A DNA stretch of 64,000 bases from Geobacteraceae bacterium (lineage in GTDB: Bacteria; Desulfobacterota; Desulfuromonadia; Geobacterales; Pseudopelobacteraceae). The position numbers and the translations under genes are program-made. The notes beneath the pieces were generated by a model that saw only the letters and a program-made list of their open reading frames with translations, did no database searches and was not told the origin of the DNA. The stretch spans positions 232,438 to 296,437 of the forward strand of contig JADKKR010000004.1 of the NCBI GenBank assembly GCA_016720395.1. Direction: 5' to 3'. Positions 48,739 to 57,103 of the stretch are shown piece after piece; the first letter of the stretch is position 1, and every line of letters starts with the position of its first letter.

Positions 48739-50013
48739 TTAAAGATTGAAGAAATTGACCATGTAGGCCAGGTTGTCGGTGTACTCGAGATTGCCCAGAT
48801 GGCCGCCGCGCGGATAGATTTTGGCCCGCCCGCCGAAGAGCTGACGAAGATAGTCAAGCTCCTCCCTGGTCAGGAGGAAATCGTTCTCGTTGGTCATGAC
48901 GCCGAATTTTGCGGACTGTTTCAGATACCCTTCGATGCTTCTGAGGCTCATGGATTCGATGAAGGCCTTTCTGGTGAGTCCCGGCTGCTGTTTCTGGAAA
49001 TAGGGAAACAGGTATTCCTCGAAATAGTCGATGAAACTCAGGTGGGTGGAGACCAGGAAATAGTCGAAAACTGAATCGCGCGGACTCAAAATCCGGTTCT
49101 TCGGCACCACATACCCGCTGTTGGTCATCACGTCGGAAGAAAAGATCTGCCCGGCCAGATTGATACGGAAGGTGAGCCCGATCAGCCCGGCGGTCTCCTC
49201 ATGAGAAAACAGTTTTTCGGTGTAGATCGAATAGAGAAAATCATCGTTGATGGCGACAAAATTGCCGTAACGATAGAACTCACTGAACTTGGACAGCATC
49301 CTGTTGAAAAAGACGCCCTGTTTCTTTGATCCGCCGGGTATCTGCTGCATCAGCTCCTCGATCCTCATCGCAGAAGTGTAGACGCTGACCGGGGGGTTGA
49401 TCATGAGCACCTTGCGGAAATTGAACACCTGACGCTCATCGTCCAGTTTGGCCACGAAGGCGGCCTGGGTGCCCCCCAGGCTGTAGCCGCACAGATTGAA
49501 GGAGGACACCTCGATTTCCCCTTCAACAGCCTTCCAGGCGGCCTGCATGGCGCGGTACAGGTCGGCCGAATCCTCGTTCAGGTCACCGGGGATGCGGCTT
49601 TGCGAGGCTGAGATGATAAAATTGGCATGGGACGGCGACGGCAGGGTGATGACATGAAAGCCGGCCTGATAGAAGGCCTTCATCATGGTCATCAGCTTCA
49701 TCGACCGGTCGCCGGCACCGGTACCGGCGATCAGGAAGATCAGCGGCGCTTTCTGCTTATGGTAGGCGAAGGTGCAGCGCAGTCCCTCGTCATAGAAAAA
49801 GACCGGCGGCTTCTCCCGGTCAGGAATGACATCAAGCACAAGCTGCCGGGTGCGCATCTTTGCCGGAAACGTGGGCATCATAGCTGCCGGTGTCCCGAGG
49901 ATCGTGGCTTCATGCGCCCCCGGGATCGGGTAGCCGTAGCCGTCATCTGCCGCATGGCCTGTCACAGGCAGCAGGGTGAGACAGGCTATGAACAGCAGTT
50001 TCAGATATCTCAT
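48739..50013 (-). CDS. Secreted alpha/beta hydrolase
   Basis: This 424-residue protein has a signal peptide ('LLFIACLTLLPVTGHA') and an alpha/beta-hydrolase core with 'LIFLIAGTGAGDRSMKLMTMMKAFYQAGFHVITLPSPSH' and the nucleophile elbow 'FNLCGYSLGGTQAAFV' (Ser in G-x-S-x-G). The downstream Asp/His region includes 'YPRGGHLGNLEY'. It is 13 bases upstream of mlaA and probably in its operon, so a periplasmic lipase or acylhydrolase acting on envelope lipids is reasonable. Substrate unproven. Confidence 0.82.
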   Translation of the reverse strand: MRYLKLLFIACLTLLPVTGHAADDGYGYPIPGAHEATILGTPAAMMPTFPAKMRTRQLVLDVIPDREKPPVFFYDEGLRCTFAYHKQKAPLIFLIAGTGAGDRSMKLMTMMKAFYQAGFHVITLPSPSHANFIISASQSRIPGDLNEDSADLYRAMQAAWKAVEGEIEVSSFNLCGYSLGGTQAAFVAKLDDERQVFNFRKVLMINPPVSVYTSAMRIEELMQQIPGGSKKQGVFFNRMLSKFSEFYRYGNFVAINDDFLYSIYTEKLFSHEETAGLIGLTFRINLAGQIFSSDVMTNSGYVVPKNRILSPRDSVFDYFLVSTHLSFIDYFEEYLFPYFQKQQPGLTRKAFIESMSLRSIEGYLKQSAKFGVMTNENDFLLTREELDYLRQLFGGRAKIYPRGGHLGNLEYTDNLAYMVNFFNL

Positions 50014-50071
50014 GATATTCTCCTTGGCCGGGCTGTGCCTGTGCAGTGCTCTTGTGAACACAAGCCGCAGA

Positions 50072-50347
50072 TCAGCGATCCGTTTCGATTCTGATACTGT
50101 CCGCAGGTGCTGCGGACTTTGCCCCGTCAGGCTCCAGGGACTGCTCCGTCTGGAAGGGAAGCCGACCCCGCTCATCGCTCAGCTTCGGGGCCTCTTCAAC
50201 AATCTGCCAGTTTTTGCCGACCGGCACTGCGAGCGGCCGGGGCCCTTGCGCCGCCGGGGCCGAAGACGCCGGACTGCCGTAAAAAACGCTGCATGAGCAG
50301 AGCAGCAGGAGTCCGGCGGCGGGAATGAGCAGGTATGGTGCGTTCAT
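50072..50347 (-). CDS. Small lipoprotein
   Basis: Ninety-one residues with a lipoprotein signal ('LLIPAAGLLLLCSCS'), then a proline/alanine-rich hydrophilic stretch without known domain. AAGGAGATATC precedes the ATG. It sits between the MFS gene and the hydrolase-mlaA pair on the same strand. Function unknown. Confidence 0.65.
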   Translation of the reverse strand: MNAPYLLIPAAGLLLLCSCSVFYGSPASSAPAAQGPRPLAVPVGKNWQIVEEAPKLSDERGRLPFQTEQSLEPDGAKSAAPADSIRIETDR

Positions 50348-50417
50348 GATATCTCCTTGCTGGTGTCGTGCGGGATAGTGGTCGGGAAACAGCTCTCATC
50401 CTTGCTCGTGACGTTGT

Positions 50418-51659
50418 TCATCCCTCGACCCTGGCCATATCCTGCACCACGAACCGGGCACAGACAAAGCAGAGGATGCCGGCCAGCAGCATGGCGCCGG
50501 GGGTGATCAGGAGGGCACTGCGCAGGCCCCACTGGTCGGACAGCCAACCGAGGATCGAAGGAGAGACCGCATCACCCAGGGCATGGATAAAGAAGATGTT
50601 GCATGCAAAGGCCATGGCCCGGATTGACGGATCGGTGACATTGATGATCACGGTGTTGAGCGGGCCGGTGTTGAGAAAGAGAAAGAACTCGGCGATAAAG
50701 ATCGCGGTCAGACAGGCGGTCAGGCCGCTGGCCAGGATAGCCCAGACGGCAAACGGCGTGCCGAGCAGGAAGCCCCAGCCGGACAGCAGAAGATAGCCCT
50801 GCCTGTTTTTTTTCTGCCAGCGGTCGCCGAGCCAGCCGCCGGCCAGAGTACCCAGGATCCCGGCCAGCACCGTGGTCGCACCGAACAGGGTATTTGCCCG
50901 GGCCACATCAAGGGCGTGGGCGCGGTACAAGAACGAGGGAAGCCACTGGGCAAGTCCTCCGATGGCAAAGGTCATGGCCGCCATGGCGAGGGTATTGCTG
51001 ACAAAGGAGCGGTTTTTGAACAGGGCCGCGTATCCCGCCGAAGCATTTCCCGAAGGTTTCCGCTGCACAGCATCATCGCCACCGCGCGGAGGAGTTCGCA
51101 GCAGTGCGATGGGGACAGCCAGCAGCAGGCCCGGCAGACCCACAATCAGGAAGGCGGCATGCCAGCCGAAGTGCTGTCCCAGCAATCCGCCCAGCAGATA
51201 ACCCAGGGCGCTGCCTACGGGGATGGCGACATAGAACCAGGCCAGTATCTGGCCGCGCCGCTCCTTCGGGAAGAAGTCGGAGATCAGCCCCGGTGACACC
51301 GTACCGAAGCTGGCCTCGCCGATGCCTACGGTGGCACGTGCGGCCAGCAGTGTCCGGTAGCCGGGGGCGAAGCCTGCCAGGGCCGTGGCCAGGCTCCAGA
51401 CCACAAGACCTCCGGCAGCGAGCCGGGTCCGGCTCCAGCGGTCACCGAGCCAGCCGAAGAGCGGAGCGAAGAGCAGATAGCTGAGCATGAAGGCACTGCC
51501 CAGAAACCCCAGCGCCGTATCGGTGAGATTAAGATCGATCTTGATCAGCGGAAATACCGCGAAGAGCACCTGCCGGTCGATGTAGTTCAGCAGATTGACC
51601 GCCAGAAGGAGAGCCAGGGCGTAGCGTCTGTAGGCTTGTGAGATCGGTACAGCGCTCAT
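50418..51659 (-). CDS. Spinster-like MFS transporter
   Basis: This 413-residue protein has twelve predicted spans. The start 'ALALLLAVNLLNYIDRQVLFAVFPLIKIDLNLTDT' and 'FMLSYLLFAPLFGWLGDRWSRTRLAAGG' (MFS motif A, GxLxDRxxR) resemble the Spinster (Spns) group; 'ARATVGIGEASFGTVSPGLISDFFPKERRG' is also typical. Spns1 in animals exports lysophospholipids, and some bacterial relatives are proton-coupled. It lies directly downstream of an acyl-ACP synthetase/acyltransferase fusion, an arrangement like lplT-aas of E. coli, so lysophospholipid import for repair is a good hypothesis. The ATG at 51659 has GGAGG upstream. Confidence 0.85.
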   Translation of the reverse strand: MSAVPISQAYRRYALALLLAVNLLNYIDRQVLFAVFPLIKIDLNLTDTALGFLGSAFMLSYLLFAPLFGWLGDRWSRTRLAAGGLVVWSLATALAGFAPGYRTLLAARATVGIGEASFGTVSPGLISDFFPKERRGQILAWFYVAIPVGSALGYLLGGLLGQHFGWHAAFLIVGLPGLLLAVPIALLRTPPRGGDDAVQRKPSGNASAGYAALFKNRSFVSNTLAMAAMTFAIGGLAQWLPSFLYRAHALDVARANTLFGATTVLAGILGTLAGGWLGDRWQKKNRQGYLLLSGWGFLLGTPFAVWAILASGLTACLTAIFIAEFFLFLNTGPLNTVIINVTDPSIRAMAFACNIFFIHALGDAVSPSILGWLSDQWGLRSALLITPGAMLLAGILCFVCARFVVQDMARVEG

Positions 51660-51732
51660 GCGGTGAATCCTCCAAAATATCCAACAACCATCTGATTCAA
51701 AGCAAATCTTAAAGCATCTACCATACAGCATT

Positions 51733-52005
51733 TACCACGGAGGACACGGAGAACACGGAGGAAAGTCGAAATCAAAATCTTAAAGATTAGGGGGTAAACC
51801 AGAATCAATATGAGCCTCTTGCAAAAGTCAAAAGAGTCCCCTCCCCCCTGGCGGGGGAGGGCTAGGATGGGGGGGGGATGATGCCATGAAATCTGCATGT
51901 TGGCAGCTTCACGTCAAGGGAGGGGGAGTCAATTTCTAAGACTTTTGCAAGAGCCTCAATATATTTTTTGTTTTCCTCCAGCTTTTCTCCGTGTCCTCCG
52001 TGGTA
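51733..52005. repeat. Nested inverted repeat structure between aas-like and MFS genes
   Basis: Three inverted pairs nest inside one another. The outer pair is TACCACGGAGGACACGGAG at 51733-51751 (extending two more bases), with its complement at 51985-52005. The middle pair is CTCTTGCAAAAGTC at 51816-51829 with GACTTTTGCAAGAG at 51940-51953. The inner pair has G/C-rich arms, with CTCCCCCCTGGCGGGGGAGGG near 51842-51862. The inner part is a second copy of the element inside the ATPase gene. No gene lies in 51660-52022. Confidence 0.85.
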
Positions 52006-52022
52006 GGGCTTTGTAATCCTTC

Positions 52023-54497
52023 TTAGAGTTTTTCCACCGCCTGGCGCGCTATTTCCACGATCTCGGCAGGTTCCTCGTAACGGAAGCGCAGCGGCTTTCC
52101 GAAGGTAACGGTCACCCGCCCCGGTTTTGGAAAACCGGCCCCGGGAGGCAGGACATGGTTGGTTCCGCTGATCTTTACCGGAACCACCGGAATCCCCAGC
52201 TCCTTGACCATAATACCGAGCCCCAGCTGGAAGGGCTGCATCCTGCCGTCCCGGGCGTGCCCTCCTTCCGGGAAGATCATGATGTTCATGCCGGCATCGG
52301 CGAGCCTTCCCATGTACCGGAGCGAACCGCTGAAACCCTGCGTCTGGGGCAGCGGAAACAGGGTGAACAGGACGCTGGCATACTCGTAGCTCAGGCGCCT
52401 CAGGATTCGATTGATCCCGTGGTACTCCCCGAAGAAGAACTCTTCCCAGGCCGCAGTGGCGCACCGGTAGCGGAGCCTGGGCGACAGCGCGAACATGATC
52501 GAAGGCTGGTCCAGGTAGCTGAGATGGTTGGCCACGAAAAAGACCGGGCCATCCAGGTGTTCCAGTTCAGCCAGACCCTGAACCTCAAGCGTGACAAAAC
52601 TTCGGAACAGGGGAGCGTGAAAAATGGTATCCCAGACCCGGCGCAGGCCCATGAAGAAACGGTTTGTGGTCCAGAAGCGAAAATGGTCGTGACGGGTCAG
52701 CTTTTCACGTTTCACGATGATCTGCCGCAGGTCGGAGACCCGCGTCTGTGGGCCGATCTGGGAATCCTCGATATCGAGGCGGTATTCCTGTTCCAGGAAA
52801 CTGACCAGCTCCAGGCGGTCAATGGAGGTGAGTCCCAGGTCGGTCACCAGCAGCGATTCCTCACGGATCTGTGCCACACCGGCACCGGTTACCCTGGCGA
52901 TCAGGTTGAGCAGGTTATCCTTGCTGACGGCTGCATCGCCTTCCTGCGGCCCCTTTTCAACCTCCTCCTTGACGGAAAACTTTTTGATCTTGAGCGTCGT
53001 GGTCTTGGGGAACTCCGCTTCGTTCCAGATGGTGAAGCCGACAATCCGGCTCAGCGCATCCAGCCGGCTGTTTGCCTCGCCGATGATCTCTTCGGGTGCT
53101 CTGCCGCTTCCGTCCAGGATCAGGACGGCGTGCACCTCTTCACCGCCGCCCCGGTCGACACCGATGACGCAGGACTCCTTCACCCCGGCGACCCTGTTCA
53201 GCACCGCCTCCAGTTCGTCAGGATAGACATTGATCCCCGATCCGGTCACGATCAGTTCCTTGCCCCTGCCCTTGATGACCAGCCAGCCGTCCGCGTCAAT
53301 CTCCCCCAGGTCGCCGGTGCGGAACCAGCCGTCTCCGGTGAAAGCCTCGCGGCTGGCCTGCTCGTTCTCGTAATAGCCGGGAAAGACATTGTCCCCGCGT
53401 ACCTGGACCTCCTTCTCCTCGATCCTGATCTCGATCCCCGGCAGAGGCGGGCCGACCGAGCCGGCCACCTGGCGCTCCATGGTGTTGACGCAGAGCACGG
53501 GTGAGGTCTCGGTCAGGCCGTAGCCCTCCAGGAGCGTGAACCCCATGCTGTTCCAGAACCTGAATACATCCGGGTCCAGGGGTGCGCCGCCCGAGACGAA
53601 GACCGTGAAGTTGCTGCCGAACGTGCGCTGCACCGGGTAGAAGAGCAACCGGCGCATGCCGCCCGGCAGCCCGGCAGAAAGCCGGCCCAGTCCCCGGAAG
53701 AGGCCGGAGAGGTGTTTTTCATCCAGCTCACGCTCGATGGTCGTCTTGAGCAGCTGCATCAGGCGGGGCACGGACATGATGACATAGATGTCCTCCCCGC
53801 CCAGCGCTTCCATAATCGCGGAGGGCTTGAGCGTCCGCAGATAGACGATGGACGCGCCGCGGTAGAGCGGGGTGAAAAATCCGCCCATCAGTTCGAACAT
53901 GTGGGACAGGGGCAGCAGGGAGAGGAAGCCGAAGCGGGCGTTGATAATCGGGACCTGCAGGTGTATCTGGGTCATGTTGGCGACAAGGTTTTTGTGGGTC
54001 AGGATGACCCCCTTCGGGTTGCCGGTGGTACCGGAGGTATAGATCAACTGCGCCGTATCTTCGGGTGTCACCGCTGCAAGCCCGTCAATCGGCTGCATGT
54101 CTTCCAGCAGGTACTGAAGGTCTTCCAGCAGCAGAGCCGGGGTTTCGGTCATCCGCACGGCCTTGAAGCGGCTCTGCAGGACAAGCCTGGATTTCGTAAG
54201 GCTGCGGATGGATTCTGCGCGGGCCAGATCGGACATGAAGTCGACCGGGACGGCGATTGCTCCGCGGATGATGATGCCCCAATAGGCTGCCGCCCACCAG
54301 GAGGAGTTCGGCCCCCAGAGCAGGACCCTGTCCCCGGCTGCCACACCATTGGCGGCCAGAAGGCTGGCCATCTTCAGGGCACGGTCGCGAAACTGGCCGT
54401 AGGAAACCACCCGTCGTCGTGTACCGGTACGGTCCACAAAAGCGGTTTTCTCGCCCCGTGTTTCAAACGTAGAGAAAAGGTCGATCAGTGTCTGCAT
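52023..54497 (-). CDS. Acyl-ACP synthetase / ACP / lysophospholipid acyltransferase fusion (Aas-like)
   Basis: The 824 residues contain three domains. An AMP-dependent acyl ligase (about 1-500) has 'AQLIYTSGTTGNPKGVILTH', 'EGYGLTETSPVLCVN' and 'WFRTGDLGEIDADGWLVIKGRGKELIV'. A phosphopantetheine carrier domain (about 520-600) has 'VTDLGLTSIDRLELVSFLEQE' with the attachment Ser. A PlsC acyltransferase (about 630-824) has 'FFVANHLSYLDQPS' (NHx4D) and 'IMIFPEGGHARDGRM'. E. coli Aas has the same activities in the opposite order and no carrier domain; it re-acylates lysophosphatidylethanolamine. The ATG at 54497 has AGGGG upstream. The MFS gene follows downstream across a repeat-filled gap. Confidence 0.88.
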   Translation of the reverse strand: MQTLIDLFSTFETRGEKTAFVDRTGTRRRVVSYGQFRDRALKMASLLAANGVAAGDRVLLWGPNSSWWAAAYWGIIIRGAIAVPVDFMSDLARAESIRSLTKSRLVLQSRFKAVRMTETPALLLEDLQYLLEDMQPIDGLAAVTPEDTAQLIYTSGTTGNPKGVILTHKNLVANMTQIHLQVPIINARFGFLSLLPLSHMFELMGGFFTPLYRGASIVYLRTLKPSAIMEALGGEDIYVIMSVPRLMQLLKTTIERELDEKHLSGLFRGLGRLSAGLPGGMRRLLFYPVQRTFGSNFTVFVSGGAPLDPDVFRFWNSMGFTLLEGYGLTETSPVLCVNTMERQVAGSVGPPLPGIEIRIEEKEVQVRGDNVFPGYYENEQASREAFTGDGWFRTGDLGEIDADGWLVIKGRGKELIVTGSGINVYPDELEAVLNRVAGVKESCVIGVDRGGGEEVHAVLILDGSGRAPEEIIGEANSRLDALSRIVGFTIWNEAEFPKTTTLKIKKFSVKEEVEKGPQEGDAAVSKDNLLNLIARVTGAGVAQIREESLLVTDLGLTSIDRLELVSFLEQEYRLDIEDSQIGPQTRVSDLRQIIVKREKLTRHDHFRFWTTNRFFMGLRRVWDTIFHAPLFRSFVTLEVQGLAELEHLDGPVFFVANHLSYLDQPSIMFALSPRLRYRCATAAWEEFFFGEYHGINRILRRLSYEYASVLFTLFPLPQTQGFSGSLRYMGRLADAGMNIMIFPEGGHARDGRMQPFQLGLGIMVKELGIPVVPVKISGTNHVLPPGAGFPKPGRVTVTFGKPLRFRYEEPAEIVEIARQAVEKL

Positions 54498-54581
54498 GGA
54501 TACCCCTGCAAGAAGGCTTCGATCAGCGGGATCCGTCATGGAGGATCTGCACCTGTTCCGTGTCAGCGATAAGTATTATTA

Positions 54582-54617
54582 CTGGTTCCCTCTCCCGCCG
54601 GCGGGAGAGGGAACCAG
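54582..54617. repeat. Perfect 36-bp palindrome
   Basis: CTGGTTCCCTCTCCCGCC followed without loop by its exact reverse complement, in the gap between the Q-rich protein gene and the Aas-like gene. Its CCCTCTCCC/GGGAGAGGG core resembles the common proteobacterial GC-rich repeat. It may also terminate transcription of the Q-rich gene. Confidence 0.8.
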
Positions 54618-54639
54618 GTACACGCCTGCCGGCAGCGGA

Positions 54640-55587
54640 TTACCTGTCCCGTCCCCGGCCCCGCTCTTCATCTTTGTTCTGCCCCTGACCGCGACCGCGG
54701 CCGGAATCCTGCGATTCACCCCGTTCCTGCGGTCTCTGTTCACGCTCCTGAACCCGGGGCGCCGGCTGTTCACGCTGCTGGCGCTGCTCTATCTGCTGCT
54801 TCTGCTCACGCTGTTGGCGCTGCTCTGTCTGCTGGCGTTGCTCATGTTGCTGGCGTTGCTCAACCTGCTGCTTCTGCTCTCGCTGCTGCCGTTGTTCAAT
54901 CTGCGGGCGCTGCTCATGCTGACCGGGGTTCCTCGCCGGAGGCGCCTCCTGTCTTACCCGCTGGGCAGGCGGGGAGCCTTTCTGTTGTGCCGGCTGCGCC
55001 CTGAAGTGCTCGCGAACAACCTTGTCGCGCGGTTGATACCGGTAATTCTGCCCTCGCAGTTGATGCTGCTGTTCCACCCGCGGATACCGGTCACCCGTAT
55101 ACCTCTTCTGGTAGGAGGGCAGCGGCGCGGGGGCAGGAGCAGTCCTGCGGTTCCATGTATTCCATCCGCTTCGCCTCTGCTCCCATTCATGGCCCCAGTG
55201 CTGTCCCCAGCGGGGGGGGGCGCTGGGCTGCCACCCGCGAAAGTAGACTGGCGGCTGGCGGTAGTAGCGCACGGGTATGCGCAGAATGAACAGCGGTACA
55301 TATTCAGGCTCTACCGGCCCCCAGGGTCCGTTGTACCAGGAACTGGCGTACCAGGTATCGTCCTGGTAGACCCAGTACATGCCGTCGTAAAAGAAATAGT
55401 TGGCTGACATCTGAGGGGCGTAATAGACAGGATACCCCGGCACACGGGTGAGTACCGGAAACACCGGCAGATTGATCCCGATGCTTACGTTGGGCAGCCC
55501 GATCCCGATGCTCACCTGGGCTGCAGCAGCAGTCACCAGACACAGCGACATGATCACAACAATCACTCCGAAACGAATTTTCTGCAT
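54640..55587 (-). CDS. Secreted YXWGXW-like protein with Gln/Arg/Glu-rich repeats
   Basis: This 315-residue protein has a signal peptide ('VVIMSLCLVTAAAAQ'), a beta-rich aromatic part ('GLPNVSIGINLPVFPVLTRVPGYPVYYAPQ', 'YFFYDGMYWVYQDDTWYASSWYNGPW') and a long low-complexity C-terminal half of repeats such as 'EQRQQREQKQQ', ending in a Gly/Arg-rich tail. The N-terminal half resembles a group of small cell-surface proteins of Geobacter-like bacteria; the gene at 62870-63206 encodes a related start ('PAPPGVHIMMDSGRPYYIQRDRR'). Its function is unknown. The repeat tract is prone to length change. Confidence 0.8.
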   Translation of the reverse strand: MQKIRFGVIVVIMSLCLVTAAAAQVSIGIGLPNVSIGINLPVFPVLTRVPGYPVYYAPQMSANYFFYDGMYWVYQDDTWYASSWYNGPWGPVEPEYVPLFILRIPVRYYRQPPVYFRGWQPSAPPRWGQHWGHEWEQRRSGWNTWNRRTAPAPAPLPSYQKRYTGDRYPRVEQQHQLRGQNYRYQPRDKVVREHFRAQPAQQKGSPPAQRVRQEAPPARNPGQHEQRPQIEQRQQREQKQQVEQRQQHEQRQQTEQRQQREQKQQIEQRQQREQPAPRVQEREQRPQERGESQDSGRGRGQGQNKDEERGRGRDR

Positions 55588-55795
55588 GTTGTCCTCCTTC
55601 GGCGGAATTCTATCCCACAGGTTCAGTGCCGTCGACCGGATCCCGGTCCCCTGCTTACTGCAGATGCTGTTGTTACAAGTATAGCCGAAAAATCAGACTT
55701 TGCAGGCAGAGCGGATTCTTTTATTGCCCGATAGCTGTTCATGAAAAAAAGGGCCGGACGGCGGACCGTCCGGCAATAACAAGAAGGTGGTACTT

Positions 55796-56026
55796 ATGAG
55801 TACTATAAAGAGTTTACAACTATCGTGCCGAGAGACACTGGCCGGCTGCGTCGCGGATAACATGCTTATTTCAAAAGGCAATTCAAGTATCATGCTGCCG
55901 GCCCAGCGGCAGAGGAATCAACAGCTGCCGTCGTATTTGGCACAACCGTTACATATGGCGGGTGATGTATGCAGGGGGATCACATGCAGGAAATCCTTTT
56001 GCGTACCTGCCGGTGCTGCTTCATAG
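55796..56026 (+). CDS. Small Cys-containing hypothetical protein
   Basis: Seventy-six residues from the ATG at 55796, with AAGAAGGTGG upstream. A stem GCCGGACGG/CCGTCCGGC lies just before it (about 55752-55773) and a strong terminator after it (56038-56072). The sequence has four cysteines ('SCRETLAGCVADN', 'DVCRGITCRKSFC') and no known motif. The clean framing by ribosome site and terminator is the main support. Confidence 0.45.
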   Translation: MSTIKSLQLSCRETLAGCVADNMLISKGNSSIMLPAQRQRNQQLPSYLAQPLHMAGDVCRGITCRKSFCVPAGAAS

Positions 56027-56037
56027 ACACAAAAAGA

Positions 56038-56072
56038 ACAGGTTCCCGGAAAACCGGGAACCTGTGGTTTTT
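56038..56072. terminator. Bidirectional terminator
   Basis: A perfect 12-bp stem ACAGGTTCCCGG / CCGGGAACCTGT with AAAA loop, followed on the plus strand by GGTTTTT and on the minus strand by TCTTTTTG. It serves the small plus-strand gene and the convergent ice-binding-like gene. Confidence 0.88.
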
Positions 56073-56133
56073 CACGTCAGCCGCATGCCCTGCAGGCCAT
56101 CGCGAATGAAGCCCGGCTTACGACCGGTCATTA

Positions 56134-57018
56134 TTATTTCTTGTTATGGTCCTTGTCGTTATCCTTGTCGTGACCATGCTTGTGATCCTTGTTGTGATCA
56201 TTGTCATGATCCTTTTCATGGTCGTGGTCCTTGTCGTGGCCATGATCGTGGTTCTTGCAGTCATCCTTGCCGGGATCTACCGGTGGTGGCAGTACCGGTC
56301 CCGCGCCGCAGGCGGAGACCGTAGTGCCGGTCAAGGTTGTAGCGGCTTTGGCCAGGTCACGCCCGATCAGGCTGCCACCGGTAAAGGTGGAATCCATACC
56401 GGCGAGAATGTTGCCCTGGAAGTTGGAGGTCGTCATCGTGGCGGCCTCGGCAACCCACCAGTATACATTGCACGGCTGCCCGCCGCCGGCCATGACTACC
56501 GAGAAGTTGGTACCTGTCAGGGCACCGGTGCCAAGGCTGCCGACCTTGAAGATCCAGATCCCGTTCGAGGGGCCGTCGAGCGTCAGCTGGCCCGTGAGGG
56601 TCGCTGCAGCATCAAAGCAGTAGACATTGGGAGCAAGCACCTGACCTGAAAGAGTGCCGGTCAGGGTTACGTTGCACGGCTCGGCTGCAAGCGCATCATA
56701 CGAGTTGAGAAAGTCGGCGTAAGCCGTGACAGCGCCGGCATCGCCCTGATGGAGCGTCCCGCTGACCGTGCTGTTTGTCTGGGTAATGATGCTGAAGGGC
56801 AGGCCGGAACCCACGTCTCCGGTGATGCTGGAATCGGTGAGGGTCACCGCCGGGCCGGCCAGGACGGCATAGCTCCCCGCCGTACCCAGAGCCGGTGCCG
56901 CCGCGTATGCCGTGTTAAACGGAGCTGCGGACAGAAGTGCTGCGGACAATGCAATCGCACTGAATCTTACCGTAAGCCTGTCAAAAATATTCGTCTTCGT
57001 CGTGATGCGATTCTTCAA
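56134..57018 (-). CDS. DUF3494 ice-binding-like protein with His/Asp/Lys-rich tail
   Basis: About 294 residues: a signal peptide ending 'AAPFNTAYA', a DUF3494 domain (about 40-235: 'LGTAGSYAVLAGPAVTLTDSSITGDVGS', 'LTGQLTLDGPSNGIWIFKVGSLGTGALTG', 'CNVYWWVAEAATMTTSNFQGNILA'), and a C-terminal tail of about 45 residues made almost only of His, Asp and Lys with a few Asn, Gly and Glu. The start is probably TTG at 57018, since GGAGG lies five bases upstream and no ATG is available. DUF3494 forms a beta-solenoid used in ice binding and adhesion. The tail could bind metal ions. Confidence 0.85.
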   Translation of the reverse strand: MKNRITTKTNIFDRLTVRFSAIALSAALLSAAPFNTAYAAAPALGTAGSYAVLAGPAVTLTDSSITGDVGSGLPFSIITQTNSTVSGTLHQGDAGAVTAYADFLNSYDALAAEPCNVTLTGTLSGQVLAPNVYCFDAAATLTGQLTLDGPSNGIWIFKVGSLGTGALTGTNFSVVMAGGGQPCNVYWWVAEAATMTTSNFQGNILAGMDSTFTGGSLIGRDLAKAATTLTGTTVSACGAGPVLPPPVDPGKDDCKNHDHGHDKDHDHEKDHDNDHNKDHKHGHDKDNDKDHNKK

Positions 57019-57103
57019 TATATCCTCCACAATCCTGGTTATTACACACAAAATCAGTCCAGCGCCTTTTTTCCTATCTTGTGTTCAAGCTACCTTACAT
57101 GAC

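Noticed and set aside
52155..53504. Long plus-strand frame (449 codons) opposite the Aas-like fusion
   Set aside because: Shadow of a strongly supported three-domain protein in GC-rich DNA; no recognisable motif.
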